From NCBI RefSeq assembly GCF_001188955.3, contig NZ_JPRF03000043.1, forward strand, positions 310,001 through 374,000: DNA of 64,000 nt, written 5' to 3'. Origin of the DNA: Kitasatospora aureofaciens (lineage in GTDB: Bacteria; Actinomycetota; Actinomycetes; Streptomycetales; Streptomycetaceae). Each line of letters starts with the position of its first letter. Within the stretch, counting starts at the first letter, position 1. Shown one piece after another: positions 50,021 through 58,556 of this stretch. Position numbers and translations under genes: made by a program. The notes beneath the pieces are model-generated. The model made no database searches, had not been told where the DNA came from, and saw only the letters and a program-made list of their open reading frames with translations.

Positions 50021-51398
50021 GCTGTCCCTCGCCGCCGCCGCGGACGCGATCCGGGCCCGGCGCCTGTCCCCCGTCGAACTGGTCGACTCCGTCCTCGACC
50101 GCATCGAGGAGGTGGAGCCGCACCTCGGCGCCTACGTCACCGTCGCCGCCGAGCGGGCGCGCCGGGCGGCGGGCGAAGCCGAGCACGAAGCGGCGCACGG
50201 CCGTTACCGGGGACCGCTGCACGGCATCCCGATGGCGCTCAAGGACCTGATCGACGTCGGCGGGATGGCCACCACGGCCAGCTCCCGGGTTCGTGCCGAC
50301 CATCGCGCGACGGCGGACAGCACAGTCGCCGCGCGGCTCAGCGCAGCCGGCGCGATCCTGCTCGGCAAGACCCACACCCATGAGTTCGCGTTCGGCCTGA
50401 CCACCCCGCAGACCCGCAACGCCTGGGACCGCACCCGGGTCGCCGGCGGCTCCAGCGGCGGCTCCGCGGTCGCCGTCGCCTCGGGCACCGCCACCTTCGC
50501 CCTGGGCACCGACACCGGCGGGTCGATCCGGGTCCCCGCCGCGCTCAACGGGGTCGTCGGCCTCAAACCGACCTACGGTCTCGTCCCCCGTCACGGCGTC
50601 ACCCCCCTGTCCTGGTCGCTGGACCACGTCGGCCCGCTCACCCGCACCGTCGAGGACGCCGCCCTGGTCCTGACCGCGCTGGCCGGACACGACCCGCGCG
50701 ACCCCGCCTCGCTGTCCGTGCCCGCCACGGACTACCGGCCCGGCGTCGGCACGGACCTGACGGGGCTGCGCATCGGTGTGCCGCGCACCTACTACTTCGA
50801 CCACGTCCACCCGCAGGTGGAGACCGCCGTCCGGCACGCCGTCGGGCAACTGGAAGCCCTGGGCGCCCAGCTCGTCGAGGTCGACATCCCGATGACCCGC
50901 TACATCCAGGCCACCCAGTGGGGCCTGATGGTGCCGGAGGCCGGCGCCTACCACGAAGGCAGCCTGCGCACGGTCCCCGAGCTGTACCAGGACGACGTCC
51001 GCATCCTGCTGGAGGCGAGCGAGTTGATGAGCGCGGGGGACTACCTACGCGCTCAACGCTCCCGCACGCTCATGCGCGCCGAGTGGGCACGGATGCTGGA
51101 GGAGGTCGACGTGATCGCCGCCCCGAGCGTCCCGATGCCCGCGGTCGGAGCCGACGAGGAGACGGTCACGTGGCCCGACGGCACGGCCGAGAGCGTCTCC
51201 GACGCCTACGTGCGCCTCTGCGCCCCCGCCAACATCACCGGAATGCCCGCCCTGACCGTCCCGGTCGGCCACGACGCGGGGGGCCTGCCCATCGGCATGC
51301 AGCTGATCGGCCGGCCCCTCGGCGAGCCCGTGCTCCTGCGGGTCGGTCACGCCTACGAGCAAACGCAGCCCACCCGGGCACTCGCCACAGCGGCCTGA
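50007..51398 (+). CDS. Amidase-signature hydrolase (GatA/AtzF-like)
   Basis: A 463-residue enzyme of the amidase-signature family. Catalytic Ser-cisSer-Lys triad: Lys79 in IPMALKDLID, GGSSGGSAVAVASGT (residues 147-161) and the nucleophile Ser173 in GTDTGGSIRVPAALNG. C-terminal PANITGMPALTVPVG and GLPIGMQLIGRP are standard. It hydrolyses a C-N amide bond, releasing ammonia or an amine. It is not in a gatCAB arrangement (no gatB), so tRNA amidation is unlikely. Ribosome site GAGGAG is inside the small upstream gene. Last gene of the TetR-MFS-MBL block, followed by a strong hairpin. Confidence 0.95.
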   Translation: MQPYELSLAAAADAIRARRLSPVELVDSVLDRIEEVEPHLGAYVTVAAERARRAAGEAEHEAAHGRYRGPLHGIPMALKDLIDVGGMATTASSRVRADHRATADSTVAARLSAAGAILLGKTHTHEFAFGLTTPQTRNAWDRTRVAGGSSGGSAVAVASGTATFALGTDTGGSIRVPAALNGVVGLKPTYGLVPRHGVTPLSWSLDHVGPLTRTVEDAALVLTALAGHDPRDPASLSVPATDYRPGVGTDLTGLRIGVPRTYYFDHVHPQVETAVRHAVGQLEALGAQLVEVDIPMTRYIQATQWGLMVPEAGAYHEGSLRTVPELYQDDVRILLEASELMSAGDYLRAQRSRTLMRAEWARMLEEVDVIAAPSVPMPAVGADEETVTWPDGTAESVSDAYVRLCAPANITGMPALTVPVGHDAGGLPIGMQLIGRPLGEPVLLRVGHAYEQTQPTRALATAA

Positions 51399-51403
51399 TC
51401 CTT

Positions 51404-51449
51404 CGCGCTACCCGGCCAACGCGCAGGGTCTCGTTGGCCAGGTAGCGCG
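51404..51449 (+). terminator. Strong terminator hairpin of the amidase operon
   Basis: Eighteen-pair stem with one mismatch (CGCGCTACCCGGCCAACG with CGTTGGCCAGGTAGCGCG) around a 10-base loop, starting five bases after the amidase stop. Confidence 0.75.
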
Positions 51450-51722
51450 CCCGCGCCCCGGGGCACGGCACGTCGTTCTCCTCCCGCTCGGCGCAGGTGA
51501 AGTGCTCACCGGCGGTCTCCGCCTCGATCTCCGCCAGGAAGTCCCGGCACTTGCCCAGCAGCTCGCCGCAACCAGCAATTTGGCGACACCCTCCGCATCC
51601 GGCGAAGCCCTGACCTCGCCCCGGCGGACGGCGTTCTCCAGGGCGCGGGTCATACACCGCTCCAGGCGCGCCAGGTGCCCTCGCAGGAAGCGGCCCAGGC
51701 GAGTGATGTAACGATTCCCAGG
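51450..51722 (-). pseudogene. TetR regulator C-terminal fragment, frameshifted
   Basis: Minus strand about 51722 to 51548 reads RFLRGHLARLERCMTRALEN and AVRRGEVRASPDAEGVAKLL, the 'L..AL..A...GEL....d...lA..L' block of TetR C-terminal domains. The frame then breaks; in the next frame KCRDFLAEIEAETAGEHFTC, AEREENDVPCPGARARYLAN continue with coding-like codons but no family I can name, running into the terminator hairpin. The DNA-binding half is absent. Both pieces appear to be remnants. Confidence 0.45.
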
Positions 51723-51949
51723 CCGTGACGGCGGCATGGACACTACCGCCGTTCCGTGGGCACACGGACCCCACCCGCGCCGTCTCTCACGAGCGTCAGG
51801 GGAATCTGCGCGCGTCATGCGTCCCGCCGCCCGACATGGGCGTCGCTGCCCAGGCCCACTGACTGCCCAGCAGGAACCAGCAAGGCCCGGCCACAGGATC
51901 CCGGTACCGCGGGGTGGCGGTGCCGTTGCGAGCCGGCGGATAGGTTGGG

Positions 51950-53158
51950 GTGTCCGCCATTGCGGCGCAGGATGCCCACCGCTACCGGTACCACGATCTG
52001 TTGAGGTTGTTCGCTCAAGAGGTCAGCGGCGCCACCGAGACCCCTGCGGACATTGCACAGTCACTTGCCCGAGTGGTGGATGCTCACCTGACCGCGGTGG
52101 TCGACGCGGACGAGTTGCTGCGCCCCGGCCATCAGAGGGAGGCCGGTTGCGAGGCGTCGGCCGCGGGCCCGGCGCTCCAGCGGTTCGTCGGACCGTCAGC
52201 TGCACTGCGCTGGCTGGAGTCAGAGCGGGCAGCGATCGTCTCAGTGGCCCTGCAGGCTGCCGGTCACGGTGCGGTCCGGCCCGATCAGTTGGCTGAACTC
52301 ACCACCAGACTACGCGCGTTCCTGCAGCGGCGTGGCCACTGGACGGACTGGGAGCTGCTTGCCACCGCCACCGTGGAGGCGGCGGGCGACAGTGACTGCT
52401 GGGCCCGCGCTGCGGCGATCGGCCACCTGGAGCTCGGCACCCTGGCCTCAACTCGGCACCGTTTTGCCCAGGCCGTAGCCGAACTGCGGCTCAGTGTCGA
52501 GCTGTTCGGACGGACGGGGGATGAGCTGCGGCAGGGGCGGGCGCTGAACAACCTGGGTGTCGTCTACATCGAGACGGGCCGTCATCAGGAGGCCGCGGAC
52601 TGCCTGGAGCGTGCGCTCGCCGTCCAGCGTGCCCGGGGCAGCGAGCTCGACGCGGCCATCACGCTCGACAACCTCGGCCTGCTCCACCTCAGACGGGGTG
52701 CCCGGGAGGAGGCATCAGCGCACTGCCTGGAGAGCATCGCCTTCCACCGCGCCGGTGCGTCGGCCGAACTGGCTTCGGCTCCCCTGAACATCCTCGGGCT
52801 GGTCCGCTGCGAGCAGGGCCGGCTCGACGAGGCGATCGCCCTCCAGTTCGAGAGCCGCGACCTGGCCCGGATGCAGGGCAATCTCTACCGCGAGGCGCTG
52901 GCCCTGCTGGACCTGGCGGAGGCGTACCGACGGCAGGGCGAACTTCGGCAGGCGGTCGACTGCGCCGAGCAGGGCTTGGAGATCCGCCGCCGGCTCGGGG
53001 ACCCGTACGGCACGGGCAGGCCTTCGCCCGGCTGGGTGCCGCGCTGGACACGTCAGGGCAGCGGGACCGCGCACCCCGACACCACGAGCATCACCCTCTA
53101 CGTCCACGGCTGGTACTCGCAGGGGACGTACTACGCAGACGACCTGAGCATCAGCTGA
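51950..53158 (+). pseudogene. AfsR/SARP-type TPR fragment joined to a secreted-enzyme tail
   Basis: The frame opens HRYRYHDLLRLFAQEV, the segment that follows the NB-ARC domain in AfsR-like regulators, and continues with TPR repeats (ALNNLGVVYIETGRHQEAAD, TLDNLGLLHLRRGAREEASA, PLNILGLVRCEQGRLDEAIA, ALLDLAEAYRRQGELRQAVD). The SARP DNA-binding and NB-ARC parts are missing. After LGDPYGTG a one-base deletion shifts the frame; the native continuation QAFARLGAALDTSGQRDRA is readable in another frame. The last 25 residues, including VHGWYSQGTYYADD, match instead the end of carbohydrate-binding modules of secreted hydrolases. So two unrelated gene pieces have been joined. Confidence 0.7.
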
Positions 53159-53183
53159 CCCTCCCCGCTGCACACACTCCAAC

Positions 53184-53223
53184 CCCGGCCCGGTCACCGC
53201 CCCCGTGCGGCGACCGGGCCGGG
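53184..53223 (+). terminator. Terminator hairpin after the chimeric AfsR/enzyme fragment
   Basis: Twelve-pair perfect stem (CCCGGCCCGGTC with GACCGGGCCGGG) and a short inner stem (CCGC/GCGG), 26 bases after the stop. Probably the original terminator of the lost secreted-enzyme gene. Confidence 0.65.
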
Positions 53224-53475
53224 CGCGTCAGCACGGGTCGGCGTCAGGGGGGCGGAGCCCGCCGACGGGCAGGCGGACCAGCCAGGTCAGTAGCTGCTCT
53301 TGTGTGTCGGCCGCTGCTCGGGCGCGCAGCGCGGCCGACGGATTCCCACGCTTTTGCGCCCGTCGGCCGCGCACTGGCCGATCAGGCCGCGAGGTCCAGC
53401 CAGGGGCGGGTCTGACCGGGGGTCCGGTGACCATGGGTGACCAGCGGTCGGGCGGCCTGAGGCCAGCTGGTTCCG
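53224..53475. other. Intergenic region, no complete gene
   Basis: Minus-strand bases about 53240-53340 read SAALRARAAADTQEQLLTWL, coding-like but without start or family. Otherwise nothing recognised. The acetyltransferase gene ends at 53476. Confidence 0.35.
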
Positions 53476-53910
53476 TCATGGTGCCGGGTTCAGGATCATC
53501 AGGCGTTCAGGGTTCGGGAACGGTTCGAAGCCGGCCTTCGCGTAGACGTGGTGCGCGTCGAGTGTGGTGAGCAGGACTCGTTTGAGTCTGTAAGGGGCAA
53601 GGTGGTCACGAACAGCGCCGGCCATCCAGGTGCCGAGGCCCTTGCCGCGGTGTGCCGGCGCCACGTAGACATCGCACAGCCAAGCGAACGTCGTCCAGTC
53701 CGTGACGACACGGGCGTAAGCGACCTGAGCGCCACCGGCTGTCTCGTAGACGGCGAAGTTCAGTGAAGCGCGCACGGATTGCTCGACCGTCTCCCGGCTA
53801 CGGCCCAGCGCCCAGAACGCGTCGGTCGAGAGCCAGTGGTGGACCAGAACGACATCGAGGCGGTCCGGGTCCACTGAGAGTTCGTATCCGTCATCCCTGT
53901 GAGTGATCAC
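53476..53910 (-). CDS. GNAT-family N-acetyltransferase
   Basis: A 144-residue enzyme transferring acetyl from acetyl-CoA to an amine. N-terminal SVDPDRLDVVLVHHWLSTDA and FWALGRSRETVEQSVRASLN; strand 4 and CoA loop WLCDVYVAPAHRGKGLGTWM carry the R-x-x-G-x-G/A signature (RGKGLG); strand 5 VLLTTLDAHHVYAKAGF has the Tyr general acid. This is the 'YJGM-like' small GNAT type. GTG start at 53910. An AT-rich 8-bp dyad lies 31 bases upstream. Single gene. Confidence 0.93.
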   Translation of the reverse strand: MITHRDDGYELSVDPDRLDVVLVHHWLSTDAFWALGRSRETVEQSVRASLNFAVYETAGGAQVAYARVVTDWTTFAWLCDVYVAPAHRGKGLGTWMAGAVRDHLAPYRLKRVLLTTLDAHHVYAKAGFEPFPNPERLMILNPAP

Positions 53911-53940
53911 GGCATGTCAGCATAACGCCACCACTTGGGT

Positions 53941-53962
53941 TTTCAAAGCAAATACTTTGAAA
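53941..53962. promoter_or_regulatory. AT-rich inverted repeat upstream of the acetyltransferase
   Basis: TTTCAAAG-N6-CTTTGAAA, perfect 8-bp arms. Its AT content is striking in this genome and its position, 31 bases before the GNAT start, fits an operator or promoter element. It could alternatively terminate the SRPBCC transcript, but the stem is weak for that. Confidence 0.55.
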
Positions 53963-54025
53963 TTCCAAGCCGTGCGCCTCCTTCAGGTCTTCAACCGGCC
54001 CGGACCTTCCGACTTCGGGACAGGC

Positions 54026-54445
54026 TCACGCACCGGTTTCCAGGATGCGCTTGAGGGTGGCCAGTTCGGTGTCGACGAGAGCGATCTGCTCGTCGAAGAA
54101 GGCGTCGGTGAAGGTGGGCGGCTGGAAGAAGGTGATCATGAATTCGGCGCCCGTGCCGTTGGCGACGACGCGGGCGGGGACCTGCCAGGACGCCTGGTCC
54201 TCGACGTAGTCATGGTCGAGGATGCCGAGTGCGGCGTTGCCGCGGATACGGAGCCTGGCGGGGCCGCGCGGAGTGGTCATCAGCCACCAGTCGGGGTCGT
54301 CGGTGGGCTCGACGGCCTTGACGTTGACAACGGCCCAAGCGGGCCAGTTCGCGGGATCAGCAAGGAAGGCGAAGACCTCGGCGACGGGGCGCCGGATGCT
54401 CACGGCCTTGGTCATCGAACGGGCCGTGGCCGGAGTGGCCTTCAT
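54026..54445 (-). CDS. SRPBCC-family protein (START-like fold)
   Basis: A 139-residue protein: SMTKAVSIRRPVAEVFAFLA, DPANWPAWAVVNVKAVEPTD, then beta strands (WWLMTTPRGPARLRIRGN) and a final long helix TELATLKRILETG. The 'V.I..P...VF.fl.dp.nwp.W' opening is the signature of SRPBCC/polyketide-cyclase-like proteins, which bind hydrophobic ligands in a deep cavity. ATG at 54445 overlaps the MarR stop (ATGA), so both are made together; an internal ATG at 54415 is possible. Confidence 0.9.
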   Translation of the reverse strand: MKATPATARSMTKAVSIRRPVAEVFAFLADPANWPAWAVVNVKAVEPTDDPDWWLMTTPRGPARLRIRGNAALGILDHDYVEDQASWQVPARVVANGTGAEFMITFFQPPTFTDAFFDEQIALVDTELATLKRILETGA

Positions 54446-54924
54446 GACGGGGCCCTTCCGGAGGCAGGGGTTTCGGGGTGGGTGTCGCCGACCAGGCGGC
54501 GGATCCAGTCCTCCAGTTGGAGGCGCCGGGTCGGGTCGAGGTGGGCGAAGAAGTGGGCCTCGTTGCGGTCGGCGATCTCCGCCAGGCGCGGCGTGAGGTC
54601 GAGGCCGGCGTCGGTGAGGGTCAGGCGCAGGATGCGCCGGGAGTTGGGGTCGCTTTCGCGGGACATCAGGCCCTTGGCTACCAGGCGGTCGACCAGGCGG
54701 GAGACCGCGCCGACGTCGATGTCGAGGTAGCGGGCCACCTCGCGGGTGGTGGTGGCGTCGCCGCGGTAGACGGTGATCAGGACCGCCCACTGGGAGACGG
54801 TCACGCCGTGCTCGGCCAGTTGCTTCTCGAAGCGGCCGTGGACCTCATCGGAGAGACGGCGAAGCCAGTACCCGAGGTGGTCGCGCAGACTGCTGGTTGG
54901 TGCTGTCACTCCTCCACCCTGCAT
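54442..54924 (-). CDS. MarR-family transcriptional regulator
   Basis: A 160-residue winged-helix repressor: TVSQWAVLITVYRGDATTTR, EVARYLDIDVGAVSRLVDRL (recognition helix) and wing SDPNSRRILRLTLTDAG (DxRxxxLxLT). The ATG at 54924 has no obvious ribosome site, so the message may be leaderless or the true start may differ. It is coupled to the SRPBCC gene and lies 56 bases downstream of the decarboxylase gene. It may control the group, but no MarR-like dyad is visible directly upstream. Confidence 0.9.
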   Translation of the reverse strand: MQGGGVTAPTSSLRDHLGYWLRRLSDEVHGRFEKQLAEHGVTVSQWAVLITVYRGDATTTREVARYLDIDVGAVSRLVDRLVAKGLMSRESDPNSRRILRLTLTDAGLDLTPRLAEIADRNEAHFFAHLDPTRRLQLEDWIRRLVGDTHPETPASGRAPS

Positions 54925-54980
54925 GTCGAAACAACGTCGGGCCAGGCCACGGACGGTGATGTCGTCATGACCGGGGCTCC

Positions 54981-57350
54981 TCAGGGCTGCGGTCGGGTGG
55001 CGGGGATCAGGCATTCGATGAGGTAGTCGCCGGTGTCGGGATCGGTGACGACGCCGTGGGCCTCGCTGCCGAAGCCGGGGAAGGCACGGTCGAAGGACTC
55101 AAGGGCGGTGAGGTAGCGCAGCAGCGGGCCGTCGTGGGCGCCGAGTGATTCCCCGGGCATGAGGACCGGGATGCCGGGCGGGGTGACGGTGACCATCGCG
55201 GCGGCGGTCCGTCCGGCGGCGTCGGCGAGGCGGACGCGTTCGGTGCCCCCGCGGACGAGTTGCTGGTAGCAGTGCCGGGGCGGGTGGACCGGGGTGGGCA
55301 GGTTCCGGAAGGCCTCGTCGAGGGACTGGACGAACGCGCCGTCGGTGAGGTGGCGGTGCATCCGAGCGCACAGCTCGCGCAGGCCGGTGTCCCGGTAGTG
55401 GCGGGGGTGGTTCCGGGTGAGGTCGGGCAGCACCTGGTGGAGCGGGGCGTCCTCGTCGTAGAGGGCCTTGAAGTCCATCAGGCCGTCCATGAGCGTGCCC
55501 CACTTGCCCTTGGTGATGCCCATGGAGAAGAGGACGAGGGTGCTGTAGCTGTCGGTCTTCTCCACGACGATGCCGCGGTCGGCCAGGTACTCGGTCAGGA
55601 TGCGCGCCGGGATTCCCCAGGGCTCGGTCCGGCCGGTGGCGGTGACGCCCGGGCAGGTGATGGTCACCTTGATCGGGTCGAGGAGGCTGTAGCCGTCGGT
55701 CAGACCGTCGAAGCCGTGCCAGGCGGCGCCCGGTTCGAGTTGCCAGCATGAGGGCTCGGTGACGAGCAGGGACACCGGTGCGTCGGCGAACGCCATGGTG
55801 GTGCCGGTGTCGGGTTCGGTGACCGTCTCGGGCTGCCAGATGCCGAAGAACCAGCCGGGCCGGTCGCCGGCGGTGGCGATCCGGCGCCCGGTGCGCACGA
55901 CGGCCTGGCGGAATCGGACGGCCTCGGTGACGACCTCGTCGATGAGCCAGCGGCCCTGGGGCCCGTCCATCATGGCGGTCGCCACGTCGAGGGAGGCGAT
56001 GGCGGGGTAGAACGCCGAGGTGGTGCCGTGCATCATGAACGCCTCGTTGAAGCGGTGGTGCTCGACGGGCGCGCGGGGCGAGGGGCGGACATGGACCATG
56101 GCGCACTGCGAGAGGGCGGCGAGCAACTTGTGCGTGGAGTGGGTGGCGAAGACGGTCGGCCGCTGCGGCTCCGGGAAGGTGTCCGGGCCGACGGCCATGC
56201 CGTACCGGCCCCGGTAGAGCGGGTGGAAGCGGGCGTAGGCGATCCACGCCTCGTCGAAGTGCAGGCGCGGCGTGCTGGGCGAGAGGGCCCGGGCCGTGGC
56301 GAGGGTGTCGTAGCACAGGCCGTCGTAGGTGGAGTTGGTGATGACGGCGTACTGCGGCTGCGGTGAGAGGGCGTCGGCGGTCAGCGGATTGGCGGCGATC
56401 CGGGCCGCGACGGCCTCGGCGTCGATGGCGGCGGGGGGCAGCGGTCCGGCGAGGCCGTAGCCGTTGCGGGTGGGCACCAGGTAGACCGGCCGGGCGCCGG
56501 TGACGACCAGGCCGTGCAGGACGGACTTGTGGCAGTTGCGGTCGACCAGGGCGATCTCGTCCGAGGTGACGCTGTAGTGGCCGACCATGCGGTTGCAGGT
56601 GGAGTCGCCGTGCAGGACGAAGTAGGTGCGCTCCGCGCCGAAGACCCGGGCCGCGTTGCGTTCGGCCTCGCCGATCGGGCCGGAGTGCTCGTAGAGGGAC
56701 CCGAGCTCACCGACCGAGATGGACAGGTCGGTGCGCAGCAGCCGCTCGCCGTAGTAGTCGAAGAAGGCGCGGCCGGCCGCCGACTTGAGGAAGGCCACGC
56801 CGCCGGAGTGCGCCGGGGTGTGCCAGGAGTACTCGTGGGCGTCGTCGAAGTGCCGCAGGGCGCTGAAGAACGGCGGCAGGACATCGCGCTGGTAGGCGGC
56901 GGCAGCAGCCGCGACCCGTCCGGCGATGAAAGGGGGCGTGTCCTCCAGTGGCCAGATGTAGCCGATGACGGCCTCGGCGACCCACAGCGGAAGGTGCTCC
57001 AGGTCATGGTCGGAGCCGTCCGCCATGAGCAGGAAGACCGGCAGGTCCTTGAACCGGTGCCGGATGCGGTCCAGCACCTCGGCCCCACCGGTGGGCAGTT
57101 CGACCCCGCTCTCCGAGGCACCGGCGTCCCCACTGTCACCGGGCGGGCGCGGCAGGCCCCACGCCACGACCGCGGCGGCCAGACCGGCCTCGATCTGAAG
57201 CATCGCCGTGGCGTCCCTGCTGTCACCGGCCCAGCGCAACTCCAGGCCGCGGTCTTCCAGTTCCTTGCCGATCCGGCGCATCTGTTCGGCGCTCACGCCG
57301 CCGGCGAGGGGGTCGTTGCGCAGTGCCAGCAGGACGGTGCCGTTCGCCAT
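54981..57350 (-). CDS. Orn/Lys/Arg decarboxylase family protein
   Basis: A 789-residue PLP enzyme of the bacterial inducible-decarboxylase type. N-terminal wing domain (residues 1-125), then SWHTPAHSGGVAFLKSAAGR, GELGSLYEHSGPIGEAERNA, FVLHGDSTCNRM, LVDRNCHKSVLHGLV, the Asp that holds the PLP nitrogen in RLHFDEAWIAYARFHPLY, and the PLP lysine in FATHSTHKLLAALSQ. The C-terminal domain is complete. It decarboxylates lysine, arginine or ornithine to the diamine, used for acid resistance or polyamine and siderophore supply; specificity cannot be told. ATG with AGGGG six bases upstream. A 42-base hexamer repeat lies 79 bases before the start. Confidence 0.94.
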   Translation of the reverse strand: MANGTVLLALRNDPLAGGVSAEQMRRIGKELEDRGLELRWAGDSRDATAMLQIEAGLAAAVVAWGLPRPPGDSGDAGASESGVELPTGGAEVLDRIRHRFKDLPVFLLMADGSDHDLEHLPLWVAEAVIGYIWPLEDTPPFIAGRVAAAAAAYQRDVLPPFFSALRHFDDAHEYSWHTPAHSGGVAFLKSAAGRAFFDYYGERLLRTDLSISVGELGSLYEHSGPIGEAERNAARVFGAERTYFVLHGDSTCNRMVGHYSVTSDEIALVDRNCHKSVLHGLVVTGARPVYLVPTRNGYGLAGPLPPAAIDAEAVAARIAANPLTADALSPQPQYAVITNSTYDGLCYDTLATARALSPSTPRLHFDEAWIAYARFHPLYRGRYGMAVGPDTFPEPQRPTVFATHSTHKLLAALSQCAMVHVRPSPRAPVEHHRFNEAFMMHGTTSAFYPAIASLDVATAMMDGPQGRWLIDEVVTEAVRFRQAVVRTGRRIATAGDRPGWFFGIWQPETVTEPDTGTTMAFADAPVSLLVTEPSCWQLEPGAAWHGFDGLTDGYSLLDPIKVTITCPGVTATGRTEPWGIPARILTEYLADRGIVVEKTDSYSTLVLFSMGITKGKWGTLMDGLMDFKALYDEDAPLHQVLPDLTRNHPRHYRDTGLRELCARMHRHLTDGAFVQSLDEAFRNLPTPVHPPRHCYQQLVRGGTERVRLADAAGRTAAAMVTVTPPGIPVLMPGESLGAHDGPLLRYLTALESFDRAFPGFGSEAHGVVTDPDTGDYLIECLIPATRPQP

Positions 57351-57428
57351 CGTGGTCCCCTGCCTCGTGGTGCGTGCCCGCGCAGGCGCGGAGCAATGGG
57401 TGTGCGGGAGCACGCGGGCCCGCTGCTC

Positions 57429-57470
57429 GGGTGCGGGTGCGGGTGCGGGTGCGGGTGCGGGTGCGGGTGC
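57429..57470. repeat. Tandem hexanucleotide repeat, 7 x GGGTGC
   Basis: Seven perfect copies of GGGTGC, followed by a broken eighth (GGTG). It lies in the leader/promoter region of the decarboxylase gene, 79 bases before its ATG. Copy-number change by slippage would alter promoter spacing or leader length. Confidence 0.9.
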
Positions 57471-57577
57471 GGTGACATCTTCGCCCGGTGCCGGGGGCGG
57501 ACGGTGCCCCTTCCCGGGGATTCATCCGAACGGGGCACGGGCGTGGGAAACCCCCACGGTTTGTAGCCGCACACGAC

Positions 57578-57610
57578 GGACGCCCGCGGGTTCGGGACCC
57601 GCGGGCGTCC
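57578..57610 (-). terminator. Terminator hairpin after the LAXTG surface-protein gene
   Basis: Perfect 13-pair stem (GGACGCCCGCGGG with CCCGCGGGCGTCC) and a 7-base loop, 23 bases downstream of the stop codon on the minus strand. Confidence 0.8.
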
Positions 57611-57632
57611 TGGGTACCTCAGCGGTGCCGCG

Positions 57633-58556
57633 TCAGCGGCGGGCGCCCCGACGGCGGGCGATCACCAGCGCGCCTCCGCCGACGGCGAGCAGCGCGGCGC
57701 CACCAGCGCCGTAGACGATCATCTGGCTGCTGTTGCCACCCGTGCTGGCCAGGGTGCTGTCCGGCGTGGTCGAGACCGGATTGGCGGTCGGCTTGCCGAC
57801 CGGGCCGGTCGTGTCCGCCGGGGCGGACGGCGCCGGCACGGCCGGGGTGGTCGACGGGGTGCCGCTGGACGGCGTCCCGGTGGTGGCCGGCCCCGACGGC
57901 TTGGCGGTGGTGGAGGGCGAGGCGGTGGCGGTGGCCGAAGGCGTCGTCGTGGCGGTGGGCGTCCCGGTCGGGTGCGGGGTCGCGGTGGCCGTGGGCGACG
58001 CCGAGGAGGTCGGCACCGGGACGGTCGGCGTGCCGGTCGGGGTCGGCACGCAGGCCTTGCCGCCGTTCCAGGCCGAGATCAGGTTGTCCGAGTAGACGCC
58101 GTCCGGGTACCTCGGCGCGGGGTTGGCGACGCCGTCGAACTTCTTGTCGCCGTTGTACAGGTCGATCTGGCCGTAGCACTTCGGCAGGTGGGCGGAGACG
58201 TCCAGGGTCGCCTGGCGGTTCCCGCTGCGCAGCGTCGTGGTCGCCCAGCCGAGGAAGGTCTGCTTGCCCGAGGTGGCCCAGGTCGGCCCCTCGGTGTCGT
58301 AGGAGGCCAGCGAGATCCGGTAGTCGCAGCCCTCCACGACGTCGCCGGCCAGGCGGACCTGGATGACGCCGTGCGGCTGGGACATCCGGCCGTCGGAGAT
58401 CCAGCCCTTGCCGCCGTCGACGGAGAACTGGACGCCGACGGTGCCGCACCCGTGCTCGGCCTGGGCCTGGGCGGCGCCGGCGGTGAGCAGCGGAGCGCCG
58501 ACGGCTATGCCGAGGGCGGCGAGGGCCGGAAGGCTCCGGCGCAGGAGTTGGTGCAC
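57633..58556 (-). CDS. Secreted, sortase-anchored (LAXTG) surface protein
   Basis: A 307-residue cell-wall protein. Signal peptide: RRSLPALAALGIAVGAPLL, cleaved near AQAQA. The globular part (about residues 30-165) has cysteines in EHGCGTVGVQF, EGCDYRIS, PKCYGQID and GKACVP, probably two disulphides. A long Thr/Ser/Pro-rich stalk (about 110 residues) follows, then TLASTGGNSSQ, helix IVYGAGGAALLAVGGGALVI and basic RRRGARR: the LAXTG sorting signal used by class E sortases in streptomycetes. GTG at 58556 with GGGAG seven bases upstream. Function of the head unknown; single gene ending in a hairpin. Confidence 0.92.
   Translation of the reverse strand: MHQLLRRSLPALAALGIAVGAPLLTAGAAQAQAEHGCGTVGVQFSVDGGKGWISDGRMSQPHGVIQVRLAGDVVEGCDYRISLASYDTEGPTWATSGKQTFLGWATTTLRSGNRQATLDVSAHLPKCYGQIDLYNGDKKFDGVANPAPRYPDGVYSDNLISAWNGGKACVPTPTGTPTVPVPTSSASPTATATPHPTGTPTATTTPSATATASPSTTAKPSGPATTGTPSSGTPSTTPAVPAPSAPADTTGPVGKPTANPVSTTPDSTLASTGGNSSQMIVYGAGGAALLAVGGGALVIARRRGARR

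Noticed and set aside
50007..51398. GatA subunit of the tRNA amidotransferase
   Set aside because: No gatB is present, the small partner is shorter than usual GatC, and the gene lies in a TetR/MFS/hydrolase block.
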